Shown here: piece after piece, positions 18,785 through 28,131 of the stretch
How positions within the stretch are numbered: the stretch's first letter is position 1
Layout: each line of letters starts with the position of its first letter
Assembly (NCBI RefSeq): GCF_002583555.1
Contig: NZ_BEGX01000029.1
Span: forward strand, 62,001 to 126,000
Reading direction: 5' to 3'
Length of the DNA stretch: 64,000 bases
DNA from: Pseudonocardia sp. N23
Lineage (GTDB): Bacteria; Actinomycetota; Actinomycetes; Mycobacteriales; Pseudonocardiaceae
Program-made: the position numbers and the translations under genes
The notes under the pieces: generated by a model
Database searches by the model: none
Told to the model about the DNA's origin: nothing
Seen by the model: the letters and a program-made list of their open reading frames with translations, nothing else

Positions 18785-20050
18785 ATGCATGACCCGCGCG
18801 TCCTGCTCGACCCCGCCACCGAAGCCGTCCGCAAGCTCGCCCGCCGCGGCTACTCCCTCGACCTCGCCGAGCTGGAGAAGCTGCTGTCCGGCCGCAACTC
18901 CGCGATCCAGCGGGGCGACGAGGCGCGTGCGGAGTCCAAGCGGGTCGCGACGTCGGTGAAGGGCGCCTCACCCGAGGAGCGGCCCGCGCTGGTCGAGCGT
19001 GCCCGCGACCTCAAGGGTGTCGTCTCGGCCGCCGAGGACGAGCAGAAGGGGTTCGACGCGCAGCTGCAGGACCTGCTGCTGGGCATCCCCAACCTGCCCG
19101 CCGACGAGTCGCCCGACGGCACGTCGGACGCCGACGCCGAGCTCGTCCGCACCTGGGGGCAGCCGCCCGTCGTCGAGTCGCCGGTCGACCACGTCGACAT
19201 CGCCGAGAAGCTGGGCATCCTCGACCTGCCGCGCGCCACCAAGCTGTCGGGCCCGCGGTTCGCGGTGCTGCGCGGCAGGGGCGCGGCGCTGCAGCGCGCC
19301 ATCGGCGCCTACCTGATCGACAAGGCACTGGAGAACGGCTACACCGAGTTCTCGGTGCCGTCGCTGGTCACCCGCCAGACCATGACCGGCACGGGCCAGC
19401 TGCCCAAGTTCGAGCAGGACCTGTTCCGCACCGAGGTGGCCGACCGGGAGCTGTTCCTGATCCCGACGGCCGAGGTGCCGCTCACCAACCTGCACGCCCG
19501 CGAGACGCTCGACCTCGAGTCGCTGCCGCTGGCCTACACCGCGCACACGCCGTGCTTCCGCTCGGAGGCCGGCTCCTACGGGCGCGACACCCGCGGCCTG
19601 ATCCGGATGCACGAGTTCGCCAAGGTCGAGCTGGTCCGGTTCGTCGACCCGGCCCGTTCCCGGGAGGAGCTCGACGTCCTCGTCGGGCATGCCGAGTCGG
19701 CGCTGCAGGGTCTCGGGCTGGCCTACCGCGTCGTCAAGCTGGCGGCGGGCGACACGGGCTTCTCCTCGTCGCTGACCTTCGACATCGAGGTGTGGCTGCC
19801 GAGCCAGGACACCTACCGCGAGATCTCCTCGTGCTCCGACTTCGGGGTGTTCCAGGCCCGCCGCGCCGCCATCCGGACGAAGGCCAAGGACGGGTCCCGC
19901 GGCTTCGCGGCCACCCTCAACGGCTCGGGCCTGCCGATCGGACGCACCCTCGTCGCGATCCTGGAACAGGGCCAGCAGGCCGACGGCTCGGTCAAGCTGC
20001 CCGACGCCCTGGTCCCCTACGCCGGCTTCTCCACCCTCGACCCGCTGTGA
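18785..20050 (+). CDS. serS: Seryl-tRNA synthetase
   Basis: 421 residues, class II synthetase. It charges tRNA-Ser (and tRNA-Sec where present). Seen: an N-terminal coiled-coil arm (about 30-100, [20 protein letters not shown]), motif 2 [28 protein letters not shown] (shown as [17 protein letters not shown], then HEFAKVEL), the serine-site TREISS-like [17 protein letters not shown], and motif 3 [16 protein letters not shown]. The N-terminus [20 protein letters not shown] differs from the common actinobacterial MIDLKLLRE type, so it may be a divergent or second copy. The stop codon lies inside a 40-base palindrome. Confidence 0.93.
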   Translation: MHDPRVLLDPATEAVRKLARRGYSLDLAELEKLLSGRNSAIQRGDEARAESKRVATSVKGASPEERPALVERARDLKGVVSAAEDEQKGFDAQLQDLLLGIPNLPADESPDGTSDADAELVRTWGQPPVVESPVDHVDIAEKLGILDLPRATKLSGPRFAVLRGRGAALQRAIGAYLIDKALENGYTEFSVPSLVTRQTMTGTGQLPKFEQDLFRTEVADRELFLIPTAEVPLTNLHARETLDLESLPLAYTAHTPCFRSEAGSYGRDTRGLIRMHEFAKVELVRFVDPARSREELDVLVGHAESALQGLGLAYRVVKLAAGDTGFSSSLTFDIEVWLPSQDTYREISSCSDFGVFQARRAAIRTKAKDGSRGFAATLNGSGLPIGRTLVAILEQGQQADGSVKLPDALVPYAGFSTLDPL

Positions 20051-20086
20051 GTGGCGACAGTCGCTGCAGCGACTGTCTCCACTCAC
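20047..20086. repeat. 40-base palindrome, family A copy 1
   Basis: Arms of 18 bases (left GTGAGTGGCGACAGTCGC) flank the loop TGCA; one arm base is mismatched. The serS stop TGA lies within the left arm. It sits between convergent serS and the subtilase gene, so it may act as a bidirectional terminator. GACAGTC/GACTGTC differ from other copies in a compensating way. Confidence 0.85.
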
Positions 20087-20107
20087 GACCCGGCCGGGCC
20101 GGCGGAC

Positions 20108-21577
20108 TCAGAGCCCGCCGGTGTTGAGGAGGCGGTTGGCGGTACCGCCGGCGCCGCCGCCGTCGATCACCCCCGGCGTGGCGTGGTCGAGGATCCACTG
20201 CTCGACCGTCGCGCTCGCCGCGTCGCCGTTGCGCTGCTTGTAGAGGGCCGCGACGCCCGCGGCGAACGGCGCCGCCATCGACGTCCCGCTGTAGGACGCC
20301 GTCCCGCCGCCCGGGACCGGTGCGATGATGCCGGTGCCCGGTGCGTAGAGGCCGACGCAGGCGCCGGTGCTCGACGTCGGAGCCCGCCTGTCGTCGATGG
20401 TCGAGTTGGCCACGACCAGCACGCCGCTCGCGTTGCGCGGCGCGACCTGGCAGTCGTCGCCGCCGGTGTTACCGGCCGAGGAGGCGACGAACACACCCGA
20501 GTCCACGAGGCCCTTGACCGCCGCCGTGAGCACGTCGGAGGAGCCGTAGCTCCACGACATGACCGCGACCGACGGGCCGGAGTGGTTGCGCGCCACCCAG
20601 TCGACCCCGGAGAGCAGCGACGACAGGGTGCCGGTGCCGTTGCAGTCGAGCACCTTGACCGAGCTGACCGAGGCCTGCTTCGCCACGCCGTACGTCGTCG
20701 AGGCTGCGATACCGGCGACGACCGTGCCGTGGCCGTCGCAGTCGGTGGCGTTGTCGTCGATGGTGTCGGTGCCGACGCTCGCGCGGCCGCCGAAGTCCGG
20801 GTGCGTGACGTCGACGCCGGTGTCGACGACGAAGATCGTGACGCCCGCGCCGGTGCTGTTCGTGGTGAACTTCCCGTCGAGCGGCAGCGACGCCTGGTCG
20901 ATGCGGTCGAGGCCCCAGTTGCGCGGGGAGTCCTGCGTGGCCTCGGTGGACGGCTGCGGCTTCGAGGTGCGGACGGTCCGCGGTTCGAGCGGGTTGATCC
21001 GGCGGTCCTGCTCGACGCCGAGGATGCCCGGCAGCGCGCGGAGCTGCTCGACCTGTGCGGACGTCAGCTGCGCCGCGAACCCGGAGATGGCGTGCTCGAA
21101 CGTCGCCGACGGGATCACCCCGAGGTCCTCCGTGGCTTTCGTGGCGTCCGCCGCGGTGGCGGCGTGGACGACGTAGTCCGCGGCACCCGGCCCGATCACC
21201 GTCGTGGTGTCGGGCTGCGCGGCGGAGACGAGCTGGGCAGCGACCGGCCGGGCGGTGGCCGGTCGGGCGGTGGCCGGCTGGGCGGTGGCCGGCCGTGCCG
21301 TGGCCGGCTGGGCCGTGGCCGGCCGTGCCGTGGCCGGCTGGGCCGTGGCCGGCTGGGCCGTGGCCGGCCGTGCCGTGGCCGGCTGTGCGGTGGCCGGCTG
21401 GGCGGTGGCCGGCTCGGCCCCGGGGGCCGGAACGTCCGGCTGGACGGCGACCCCGCTCGGGATCGGGCCGTCGTCGACGACGGAGGAGGGCAACCCGGTC
21501 GGGGTGGTGCCGGTCATCGATCCGAAGACGACGAGCAGCAGCACCACCGGGAGCACCTTCAGGGCAATGCGCGTCAC
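20108..21577 (-). CDS. Secreted subtilisin-like serine protease (S8) with PATA[QR] repeat stalk
   Basis: 489 residues from GTG 21577. Signal/anchor helix [18 protein letters not shown] comes first, then a stalk of eleven [10 protein letters not shown] units and a degenerate twelfth. An inhibitor I9-type propeptide follows (about 120-195, [19 protein letters not shown]). The S8 catalytic domain has Asp in [12 protein letters not shown], His in [10 protein letters not shown] and Ser in [10 protein letters not shown]. Expected outside the membrane after propeptide removal. The gene stands alone, convergent with serS. No sortase motif or C-terminal anchor was seen. Confidence 0.92.
   Translation of the reverse strand: MTRIALKVLPVVLLLVVFGSMTGTTPTGLPSSVVDDGPIPSGVAVQPDVPAPGAEPATAQPATAQPATARPATAQPATAQPATARPATAQPATARPATAQPATARPATARPVAAQLVSAAQPDTTTVIGPGAADYVVHAATAADATKATEDLGVIPSATFEHAISGFAAQLTSAQVEQLRALPGILGVEQDRRINPLEPRTVRTSKPQPSTEATQDSPRNWGLDRIDQASLPLDGKFTTNSTGAGVTIFVVDTGVDVTHPDFGGRASVGTDTIDDNATDCDGHGTVVAGIAASTTYGVAKQASVSSVKVLDCNGTGTLSSLLSGVDWVARNHSGPSVAVMSWSYGSSDVLTAAVKGLVDSGVFVASSAGNTGGDDCQVAPRNASGVLVVANSTIDDRRAPTSSTGACVGLYAPGTGIIAPVPGGGTASYSGTSMAAPFAAGVAALYKQRNGDAASATVEQWILDHATPGVIDGGGAGGTANRLLNTGGL
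21240..21415 (-). repeat. 15-base tandem repeat coding PATA[QR] stalk of the subtilase
   Basis: Eleven units of the type GTGGCCGG-CTGGGCC (read on the plus strand) encode PATAQ or PATAR, followed by a degenerate PVAAQ unit. Nucleotide identity between units is very high, which suggests recent expansion. Copy number may vary between strains. Confidence 0.85.
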
Positions 21578-22414
21578 GTCGAGTGACGGTACGGAGCCGT
21601 CGGGCCGGTCGGAAGCCACACGATCGAGGCAGGTGAGGTTCCTGTGACGAGAGTTTGGTGACAACAATTGCTTTCAGTAACTGACGTCGAGGTGCGCGAG
21701 CGCTGGGTAGTGCCGTCCCGGCGGTGCCTCCGCGAGCCAGCCACCAGCCGAAACCCGGGACTCAGCGTGACGCCCGAGAGCGCGATCACCCCGAACGGGA
21801 CATCCCGGCGCCACAGCCGACTCCGCACCGTGGCGACTCGCTGTCACGTCGGGTAGCACCGGCGACCCGGCGATATCACCCGCCGGGGCGGGCGCTTCAC
21901 CGATGATCCGGTGCTCGGGCGACGGATACGTCGCCGAACGCACCCGGTCACCCGGTCCGCGTCATCGTCATCAGCACCGGAGTCGTCACGGCCCTGCGGC
22001 GGCGAGGTCCGCGATCGTCTCGGCCGGCCAGCCGATCGCCTCCACCGACCACTCCGACGGGCGGCCCTGCAGCGTCGGTCCCCGCCTGGGCGGGCCGACC
22101 GGAAGCCGTCGTCGAACGGCGGCCTGATGACCGTCGCTCTGTCCGTGACGTCGTGCCGGCTGTAGCCGGAGACAGCCTGGTCCAGACTCTGCAGGTCGTC
22201 GACGAGCGGGACCGCGAGATCGGCGATCGCCGGTCCCCGACCGCTGTCGATCCCGATCTCGACCGGGACAGCTTCGTCGTGCGCGACAGCCTCCCGCGGA
22301 CTGTCGGCCCGCCTCGACCCGGCTTTGCGGCCCGCAAGCAACCCCACGTCCACCATCGAGGCAGCAGCGAGAGGATTCAGACCGTTCTGTCGTCGCGCGA
22401 ACCGCGTGAGGCGG
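21578..22414. other. Intergenic stretch without recognisable gene
   Basis: About 840 bases between the subtilase start and the modC stop. Short open frames exist on both strands, but none has family motifs, a convincing ribosome site or sustained actinobacterial codon bias. The upstream end should hold the subtilase promoter. A frame on the minus strand around 22100-22356 gives a low-similarity sequence (EIGIDSGRGPAIADLAVPLV) that could be a gene remnant; I cannot assign it. Confidence 0.5.
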
Positions 22415-23527
22415 TCAGCTCGCGGCGGGGTGGATCGCGACCTCGGTGGCCTTCACCGCGAACCACAGCTCGGCGCCGGGTTCGACGGCCAGGTCCGCGG
22501 CGGCGGCGAGGGTGACGTCGGCAGCGAGGCCCTCGAGCCAGGACGGACCGCCGTCCGGTGGCGAAGCGCGGAGCCGGACGGTGTCGCCCTGCGGCTCGAT
22601 GGCGGCGAGGGTGACCCGCAGGACGTTGCGGGGGCTGCCGTGGGGACGGTCGCGGAACACCGACACGGCCGACGGCGGGAACACGGCGGCGGCGTCGTCG
22701 CCCTCGGCGATCGGGTCGCCGGCACGGCCGCTGAACAGGGTGCCGTCGTGGGTGCGCAGCCCGTCGGGGCACTTGGTGCCGGGGACGAGGTCGAGACCGG
22801 CGATCCGGGCGGTGAAGGGGGTGCGGGGCTTGGTGAGCACCTCGCGGGTCGGGCCCTGCTCGACGATCCGCCCGCCCTCGAGGACGACGACCCGGTCGGC
22901 GAGCACGAGGGCGTCGAGCGCTGAGTGCGTCACCAGGATCGCGGTCTGTTTGGCGTCGCGGATGACGCGGCGCAGCAACGACCGCATGGCCGGGGTGGCG
23001 TCGACGTCGAGCGCCGCGAGGGGCTCGTCGAGCAGCAGGAGCCCTGGGCGGGGCGCGAGGGCGCGGGCGAGCGCGACGCGCTGCTGCTGCCCGCCCGACA
23101 TCTGCGAGGGACGGCGCCCGGCCATGTCGTCGGCGTCGAGGCCGGGGAGGACGTCGGCGATGAGCGTCCGCGCCCGGGCTTCGGCGTCGCGGCGCGGGAC
23201 CCCGGCGGCGCGCGGCCCGAACGCGACGTTGGCGAGCGCGGTCATGTGGGGGAACAGCAGGGCCTGCTGGGCGAGGAGGCCGACGCCGCGGCGGTGCGGC
23301 GGCACGGAGACACCGGCGTCGACATCGGTGACGACGGTGTCGCCGACCGCGACCCGCCCCGCGTCGGGCACGAGCAGCCCGGACAGCACACCGAGCAGCG
23401 TCGACTTGCCGGAGCCGTTGGGCCCGAGCACGGCCACGACCTCGCCGGGCTCTGCGTCGAGGCTGACGTCGAGGGTGAATGCGGCCCGGTCGAGCCGGAC
23501 GGTGGCGGCGAGCGCGGCGCCGGTCAT
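22415..23527 (-). CDS. modC: Molybdate ABC transporter ATP-binding protein
   Basis: 370 residues. Nucleotide-binding domain: Walker A GPNGSGKST (near residue 35), Q-loop QQALLFPHMT, ABC signature MSGGQQQRVALARAL, Walker B LLLLDEPLAALD, and switch His in VTHSALDAL. A C-terminal TOBE-like molybdate-binding region follows (about 290-370, WFAVKATEVAIHP at the end). Overlaps the modB stop by four bases. It energises uptake of molybdate or tungstate, supplying the Mo enzymes encoded downstream. Confidence 0.9.
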   Translation of the reverse strand: MTGAALAATVRLDRAAFTLDVSLDAEPGEVVAVLGPNGSGKSTLLGVLSGLLVPDAGRVAVGDTVVTDVDAGVSVPPHRRGVGLLAQQALLFPHMTALANVAFGPRAAGVPRRDAEARARTLIADVLPGLDADDMAGRRPSQMSGGQQQRVALARALAPRPGLLLLDEPLAALDVDATPAMRSLLRRVIRDAKQTAILVTHSALDALVLADRVVVLEGGRIVEQGPTREVLTKPRTPFTARIAGLDLVPGTKCPDGLRTHDGTLFSGRAGDPIAEGDDAAAVFPPSAVSVFRDRPHGSPRNVLRVTLAAIEPQGDTVRLRASPPDGGPSWLEGLAADVTLAAAADLAVEPGAELWFAVKATEVAIHPAAS

Positions 23528-24375
23528 CGGATGCCCTCGGTGGTGCGGGGGCGGGCGAACGCGATGACCAGGATCGCGACGACGACGAGCAGCAGCGACA
23601 GGGCGATGGCGCCGGCGTCGTCGGTCTCGCGCTGGATGTAGACGAGCAGCGGCAGCGTCTGCGTGGTGCCCTGAAGGTTGCCGGCGAAGGTGATGGTCGC
23701 GCCGAACTCACCGAGGCAGCGGGCGAACGCGAGGACGGTCCCGGACATGAGGCCGGGCAGCACCAGCGGCACGGTGACGCGGCGGAACGTGAGCGCGGGC
23801 GAGGCGCCGAGTGTCGCGGCGACGGCCTCGTAGCGCTCCCCCGCGGTCCGCAGCGCCCCTTCGAGGCTGACGACGAGGAACGGCATGGCGACGAACGTCT
23901 GCGCGATGACCACCGCGGCCGTCGTGAAGGGGATGGTGATGCCGAAGCCGAGGTTCAGCGCCTCGCCGACCAGTCCCCGGGCGCCGACGAGGTAGAGCAG
24001 CGCGAGCCCGCCGACGACCGGGGGCAGCACCAGCGGCAGCAGCACGACCGACCGCAGGGTGCGCAGCCCGCGCATCCTGCCGCGGGCGAGCACGGCGGCG
24101 AGCGGGCCGCCGAGCAGGATGCACAGCACCGTCGACGCCGCGGCCGTCTCCAGGGACAGCCGCAGCGCGGCGAGGGCGGCCTCGCTGGTGAGCAGCTCGG
24201 GCATGCGCGCCCAGTCGGCCTCGAGCAGCAGCCCGAGGACCGGCAGGGCGATGACGAGGAACGCGACGACCGCAGGCACCCACATCCAGCGGGGCAGGGC
24301 GACGTCACGTTCGTGACGCCGGTCCCGCGTGCGCTCGGCCTGTGGCGCCTGCGGTACGTCGTCGGTGACGCTCAC
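23524..24375 (-). CDS. modB: Molybdate ABC transporter permease
   Basis: 283 residues from GTG 24375 (VSVTDDVPQ). About five to six membrane helices, with the EAA-type loop GASPALTFRRVTVPLVLPGL that contacts ModC and the ModB-typical LAFARCLGEFGATITFAGN. Sits between modA (19 bases upstream) and modC (four-base overlap). The cytoplasmic N-terminal 30 residues are charged and unusual but short. Confidence 0.9.
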   Translation of the reverse strand: MSVTDDVPQAPQAERTRDRRHERDVALPRWMWVPAVVAFLVIALPVLGLLLEADWARMPELLTSEAALAALRLSLETAAASTVLCILLGGPLAAVLARGRMRGLRTLRSVVLLPLVLPPVVGGLALLYLVGARGLVGEALNLGFGITIPFTTAAVVIAQTFVAMPFLVVSLEGALRTAGERYEAVAATLGASPALTFRRVTVPLVLPGLMSGTVLAFARCLGEFGATITFAGNLQGTTQTLPLLVYIQRETDDAGAIALSLLLVVVAILVIAFARPRTTEGIR

Positions 24376-24394
24376 GAGGTCACCGTTCCGGCAG

Positions 24395-25183
24395 TCACTT
24401 CTCGGCGCCGAAGCCCGCCGCGTCCAGCGTCTTCTGCCCGAACTCGCCGGTGACCATGTCGATCCACTTCTGGGCGAGGCCGGCCTGCGGCGCGTTCTTG
24501 ACGACGGCGATCGGGTAGTTGGTGACGGCCTGCTGCGCCTCGGGGAACGTGACGCCCTGGACCGATCCCTTGGCGGCGGTGACGTCGGTGACGTAGACGA
24601 GGCCGGCATCGGCGTTGCCGCTGCTGACCTTGCCGAGCACGGACTTGACGTCGGTCTCCTGGCTGGCCGGGGTGAGCGTGACGCCGGTGGCCGTCTCGAT
24701 CTTCTGCTCGGCGGCACCGCAGGGGACCTGAGGGGCGCAGACGACGACCTTCAGGTCGGGCTCGGCCAGGTCCGCGAAGGACGCGATGCCCTCGGGGTTG
24801 CCGGGCTGGGTGGCGATCTGCAGGACGTTCGTCGCGAAGATCCTCGGCGCCGCAGCCGTGAGGTTCTTGTCGGTGACGGTCTTCATGGTCGCGTCGCTGG
24901 CGGCGGCGAAGACGTCGGCGGGGGCGCCGTTGACGATCTGGCTGGCCAGGTCGGAGGAGCCGCCGTAGCTGATGCGGACGGTGACGCCCGGGTTGTCGGT
25001 CTCGAACCGGGCCTTCATCGCGTTGAACGTCTCGGTGAGCGACGCGGCGGCCAGCACTGTCAGGGTGCGGGGCGCGGCGGCGGCGGACGACCCCCCGGTG
25101 TCCGCCGAGCCGGAGCTTCCGCCGCACCCCGCGAGCAGCAGGGCCAGCCCGGCCAGCAGGCCGAGCAGTGCACGAACCTTCAC
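24395..25183 (-). CDS. modA: Molybdate-binding lipoprotein
   Basis: 262 residues from GTG 25183, with GGGAGGAC upstream. Signal peptide and lipobox LLLAGC, then LTVLAAASLTETFNAM, the oxyanion-binding SYGGSSDLASQIVNGAPADV, and IAVVKNAPQAGLAQKWIDMV, all typical of ModA. Two Cys residues in VVVCAPQVPCGAAE may form a disulfide. It captures molybdate outside the cell and delivers it to ModBC. Its start overlaps the stop of the HTH-TOBE gene by four bases. Confidence 0.92.
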   Translation of the reverse strand: MKVRALLGLLAGLALLLAGCGGSSGSADTGGSSAAAAPRTLTVLAAASLTETFNAMKARFETDNPGVTVRISYGGSSDLASQIVNGAPADVFAAASDATMKTVTDKNLTAAAPRIFATNVLQIATQPGNPEGIASFADLAEPDLKVVVCAPQVPCGAAEQKIETATGVTLTPASQETDVKSVLGKVSSGNADAGLVYVTDVTAAKGSVQGVTFPEAQQAVTNYPIAVVKNAPQAGLAQKWIDMVTGEFGQKTLDAAGFGAEK

Positions 25184-25593
25184 GAGAGTCCTCCCGGGAC
25201 TTCCACGACCACGTTGGTCGACTTGATCACCGCGACCGCGAGCGCCCCGGGTTCGAGCCCCAGGTCGTCCATCGCCTCCGTGCTCATCAGGGACACGACC
25301 CGGTGCGGGCCGCACTGGATCTCCACCTGTGCCATCACCGTGTCGGCGATCACCGACGTGACGATCCCGACCATCCGGTTGCGCGCGGAGCGCTGCACGT
25401 CGGACGGGTCGGGGGTGGCGTCGGCGTGCTCGCGGGCCCACGCGGCGAGCGCGGCGCCGTCGATCACCTTGCGGTTCGACGCGTCGGTCTGCACGGGTAG
25501 CGCGCCGGCGTCCACCCAGCGGCGGACGGTGTCGTCACTGACGCCGAGCAGACCCGCGGCATCAGAGATCCTGAACTGCGGCACGGATGGCAT
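25180..25593 (-). CDS. HTH (MerR/excisionase-like) plus TOBE molybdopterin-binding domain protein
   Basis: 137 residues from ATG 25593. N-terminal helix-turn-helix (about 4-55): FRISDAAGLLGVSDDTVRRW followed by Asp-rich spacer and DGAALAAWARE. C-terminal Mop/TOBE domain (about 70-135): RNRMVGIVTSVIADTVMAQV and the ending IKSTNVVVEVPG, which binds molybdate. First gene of the modABC transcription unit, so a likely molybdate sensor or regulator, although ModE-type function is unproven. An inverted pair GCATCC/GGATGC flanks the start (25590-25611) and could be its operator. Confidence 0.85.
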   Translation of the reverse strand: MPSVPQFRISDAAGLLGVSDDTVRRWVDAGALPVQTDASNRKVIDGAALAAWAREHADATPDPSDVQRSARNRMVGIVTSVIADTVMAQVEIQCGPHRVVSLMSTEAMDDLGLEPGALAVAVIKSTNVVVEVPGGLS

Positions 25594-25655
25594 CCTAGGT
25601 CCGCGGATGCGTACAGCGCCAGGGATGCGTCCGCACGCTGTGATTGGGTGCGGGT

Positions 25656-26861
25656 GTGGACTTCGAACCCAGCGCCGCGGCCGCGGACCACACCCGGCGG
25701 ATGCGTGCGTTCCTCGACGAGAAGGTGCTCCCCGCGGAGCCCACCTACGACGCCTGGCGCCTGGAACGCCGCGGCACCCCGCAGGAGTGGGACCTGCCAC
25801 CGGTGGTGGAGGAGCTCAAGGCCGAGGCCCGGACGCGCGGGCTGTGGAACCTGTTCCTGCCCAGCATCTCCGGTCTGTCCAACCTGGAGTACGCGGCCGT
25901 CGCGGAGGTGTCGGGCTGGTCGCCGGTGATCGCGCCGGAGGCGATCAACTGCCAGGCCCCGGACACCGGCAACATGGAGACGCTGCACCTGTTCGGCACC
26001 CCGGAGCAGAAGCAGCAGTGGCTCGAGCCGCTGCTGGAGGGCGAGATCCGGTCGGCGTTCGCGATGACCGAGCCCGACGTCGCGTCGTCGGACGCCACGA
26101 ACGTGCAGACGCGGATCCGCCGCGACGGCGACGACTACGTGATCTCCGGCCGGAAGTGGTGGATCTCGGGGACCGCCGACGAACGTTGCAAGGTCTTCAT
26201 CGTCATGGGCAAGACCGATCCGGACGCCCAGCGGCACCGCCAGCAGTCGATGGTCCTGGTGCCGCGCGACACCCCCGGCATGCGGGTCGTCCGTCATCTG
26301 CCGACGTTCGGCTACCAGGACCAGCACGGCCATTCGGAGATCGTGTTCGACGACGTGCGGGTCCCCGCGTCGAACCTGCTCGGTGAGGAGGGCGGCGGCT
26401 TCGCCATCGCGCAGGCCCGCCTCGGACCCGGCCGCATCCACCACTGCATGCGGCTGATCGGCATGGCGGAGCGGTCGATCGACCTGATGGTCCGCCGGGC
26501 CCGCGACCGCGTCGCCTTCGGCCGCCCGCTGGCCGACCAGGGCGTCGTGCGCGAGCAGATCGCGTTGTCGCGCATCCAGGTCGAGCAGGCCCGGCTGCTG
26601 GTGCTCAAGACGGCGTGGCTGATCGACGAGCACGGCGCCAAGGGCGCGGCCACCGAGATCGCCGCCATCAAGGTGGCGGTGCCGCGGATGGCGTGCGAGG
26701 TCATCGACCGGGCGATGCAGATCCACGGCGCCGCGGGGATGAGCGACGACGTCCCGCTCGCCTACTTCTACTCGTGGGCCCGCGCGCTGCGCTTCGCCGA
26801 CGGCCCCGACGAGGTGCACCTGCGGTCGGTCGCGCGCCAGGAGCTGGCTGCGCACGAGTGA
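25656..26861 (+). CDS. Acyl-CoA dehydrogenase family protein
   Basis: 401 residues from GTG 25656 (VDFEPSAAAADHTRRM). FAD-dependent fold: FAMTEPDVASSDATNVQTRI and DYVISGRKWWISG in the middle domain, LGPGRIHHCMRLIGMAER, RVAFGRPLADQGVVREQIA, and the C-terminal QIHGAAGMSDDVPLAYFYSW. The long N-terminal helical region resembles ACAD10/11-like and actinobacterial FadE enzymes rather than short-chain dehydrogenases. The expected catalytic base was not assigned. Divergent from the mod operon; the substrate is unknown. Confidence 0.9.
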   Translation: MDFEPSAAAADHTRRMRAFLDEKVLPAEPTYDAWRLERRGTPQEWDLPPVVEELKAEARTRGLWNLFLPSISGLSNLEYAAVAEVSGWSPVIAPEAINCQAPDTGNMETLHLFGTPEQKQQWLEPLLEGEIRSAFAMTEPDVASSDATNVQTRIRRDGDDYVISGRKWWISGTADERCKVFIVMGKTDPDAQRHRQQSMVLVPRDTPGMRVVRHLPTFGYQDQHGHSEIVFDDVRVPASNLLGEEGGGFAIAQARLGPGRIHHCMRLIGMAERSIDLMVRRARDRVAFGRPLADQGVVREQIALSRIQVEQARLLVLKTAWLIDEHGAKGAATEIAAIKVAVPRMACEVIDRAMQIHGAAGMSDDVPLAYFYSWARALRFADGPDEVHLRSVARQELAAHE

Positions 26862-26868
26862 CGCCGAC

Positions 26869-26915
26869 GGCGGCCGACCTGGTCGACCTGTCCCGACGAT
26901 CAGGTCGGCGGCCGC
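26869..26915 (+). terminator. Imperfect hairpin after the acyl-CoA dehydrogenase gene
   Basis: CCGACCTG (arm ends at 26881) pairs with CAGGTCGG (26901-26908), extended by GGC-rich sequence with a bulge. It lies just after the stop codon. No T-run follows, so termination is only a possibility. Confidence 0.35.
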
Positions 26916-27039
26916 GGGTGAGTCACGTCGCCGGACGCGGAACATCCGATTCTGCGGATCATGTCGCCACCCTGCGGCGCACCTGCGGAGACAGGAATTC
27001 CCGCTGCTCAGCACACGCATGCGGGGCTCCCCAAGTGGT

Positions 27040-27045
27040 TACGCT
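27040..27045 (+). promoter_or_regulatory. -10 element for leaderless moaA
   Basis: TACGCT matches TANNNT and is separated by six bases from the GTG start at 27052. There is no ribosome-binding sequence before the GTG, which fits a leaderless transcript. Confidence 0.45.
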
Positions 27046-27051
27046 CGTGAC

Positions 27052-28113
27052 GTGACGGCAACGGAGCTCGGCCTGCCCGCACTGCGGACTGCCACGACGA
27101 GAGACCCCGCCCGCCCCGCCGACGCCCGCCTCGTCGACAGCTTCGGCCGGGTGGCCACGGACCTTCGCATCTCCCTGACCGACCGCTGCAACCTGCGCTG
27201 CCACTACTGCATGCCGGCCGAGGGGCTGGACTGGATGCCGCGCGAGGAGCAGCTCACCGACGACGAGCTGATCCGCCTGGTCACGATCGCCGTCCGCGAC
27301 CTCGGCGTCGAGGAGCTGCGCTTCACCGGCGGCGAGCCGCTGCTGCGGCGTGGGCTCGAGGACCTCGTGGCGGCGTCGGCCGCGTTGGAGCCCCGCCCCG
27401 ACATCTCGCTGACCACCAACGGCGTCGGCCTCGCCCGGCGCGCCGAGGCGCTCGCCGCCGCCGGGGTCAACCGGCTCAACGTCTCGCTCGACACCCTGCG
27501 CCCCGACCGGTTCGCCACGATCACCCGCCGCGACCGGTTCTCCGACGTCCTCGCCGGGATGCGCGCCGCCCGCGACGCGGGACTGTCCCCGGTCAAGATC
27601 AACACGGTGCTGCTGCGCGGGATGAACGACGACGAGGCCGTCGACCTGCTGCGCTTCGCCCTCGACGAGGGCTTCGAGCTCCGCTTCATCGAGCAGATGC
27701 CGCTCGACGCCCAGCACGGCTGGGAACGCACCGAGATGGTCACCGCCGGCGAGATCATGGCCGCGCTGTCGGAGGAGTTCACGCTCACGCCCGACCCCGC
27801 GCACCGGGGTGCCGCCCCGGCCGAGCGCTGGGTCGTCGACGGCGGGCCGACGATGGTGGGCATCATCGCGTCGGTGACCAGGCCGTTCTGCGGCGCCTGC
27901 GACCGTACCCGGCTGACGTCGGACGGCCAGGTCCGCTCCTGCTTGTTCGCCCGCACGGAGACCGACCTGCGCGCCATGCTCCGCGGCGGCTCGACCGACA
28001 CCGAGATCGCCGACAGCTGGCGCGATGCCATGTGGGGCAAGCTCGCCGGGCACGGCATCGACGACCCGGGCTTCTTGCAGCCCGACCGCCCGATGAGCGC
28101 CATCGGCGGCTGA
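27052..28113 (+). CDS. moaA: GTP 3',8-cyclase, molybdenum cofactor synthesis
   Basis: 353 residues from GTG 27052. Radical SAM enzyme that turns GTP into the first pterin intermediate (with MoaC). N-terminal 4Fe-4S motif CNLRCHYC, glycine motif FTGGEPLLRRG, and C-terminal second cluster FCGACDRTRLTSDGQVRSC. The chain ends in Gly-Gly, as required in MoaA. It precedes moaD by 18 bases. Supplies Mo cofactor for the cox-type enzyme in this island; moaC, moaE and mogA are not in the window. Confidence 0.96.
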   Translation: MTATELGLPALRTATTRDPARPADARLVDSFGRVATDLRISLTDRCNLRCHYCMPAEGLDWMPREEQLTDDELIRLVTIAVRDLGVEELRFTGGEPLLRRGLEDLVAASAALEPRPDISLTTNGVGLARRAEALAAAGVNRLNVSLDTLRPDRFATITRRDRFSDVLAGMRAARDAGLSPVKINTVLLRGMNDDEAVDLLRFALDEGFELRFIEQMPLDAQHGWERTEMVTAGEIMAALSEEFTLTPDPAHRGAAPAERWVVDGGPTMVGIIASVTRPFCGACDRTRLTSDGQVRSCLFARTETDLRAMLRGGSTDTEIADSWRDAMWGKLAGHGIDDPGFLQPDRPMSAIGG

Positions 28114-28131
28114 GTCCCGCCCTGGAGGAGG

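Noticed and set aside
21240-21415. Regular 15-base repeats considered as a CRISPR-like array
   Set aside because: No unique spacers; the repeats are in frame and encode the protease stalk.
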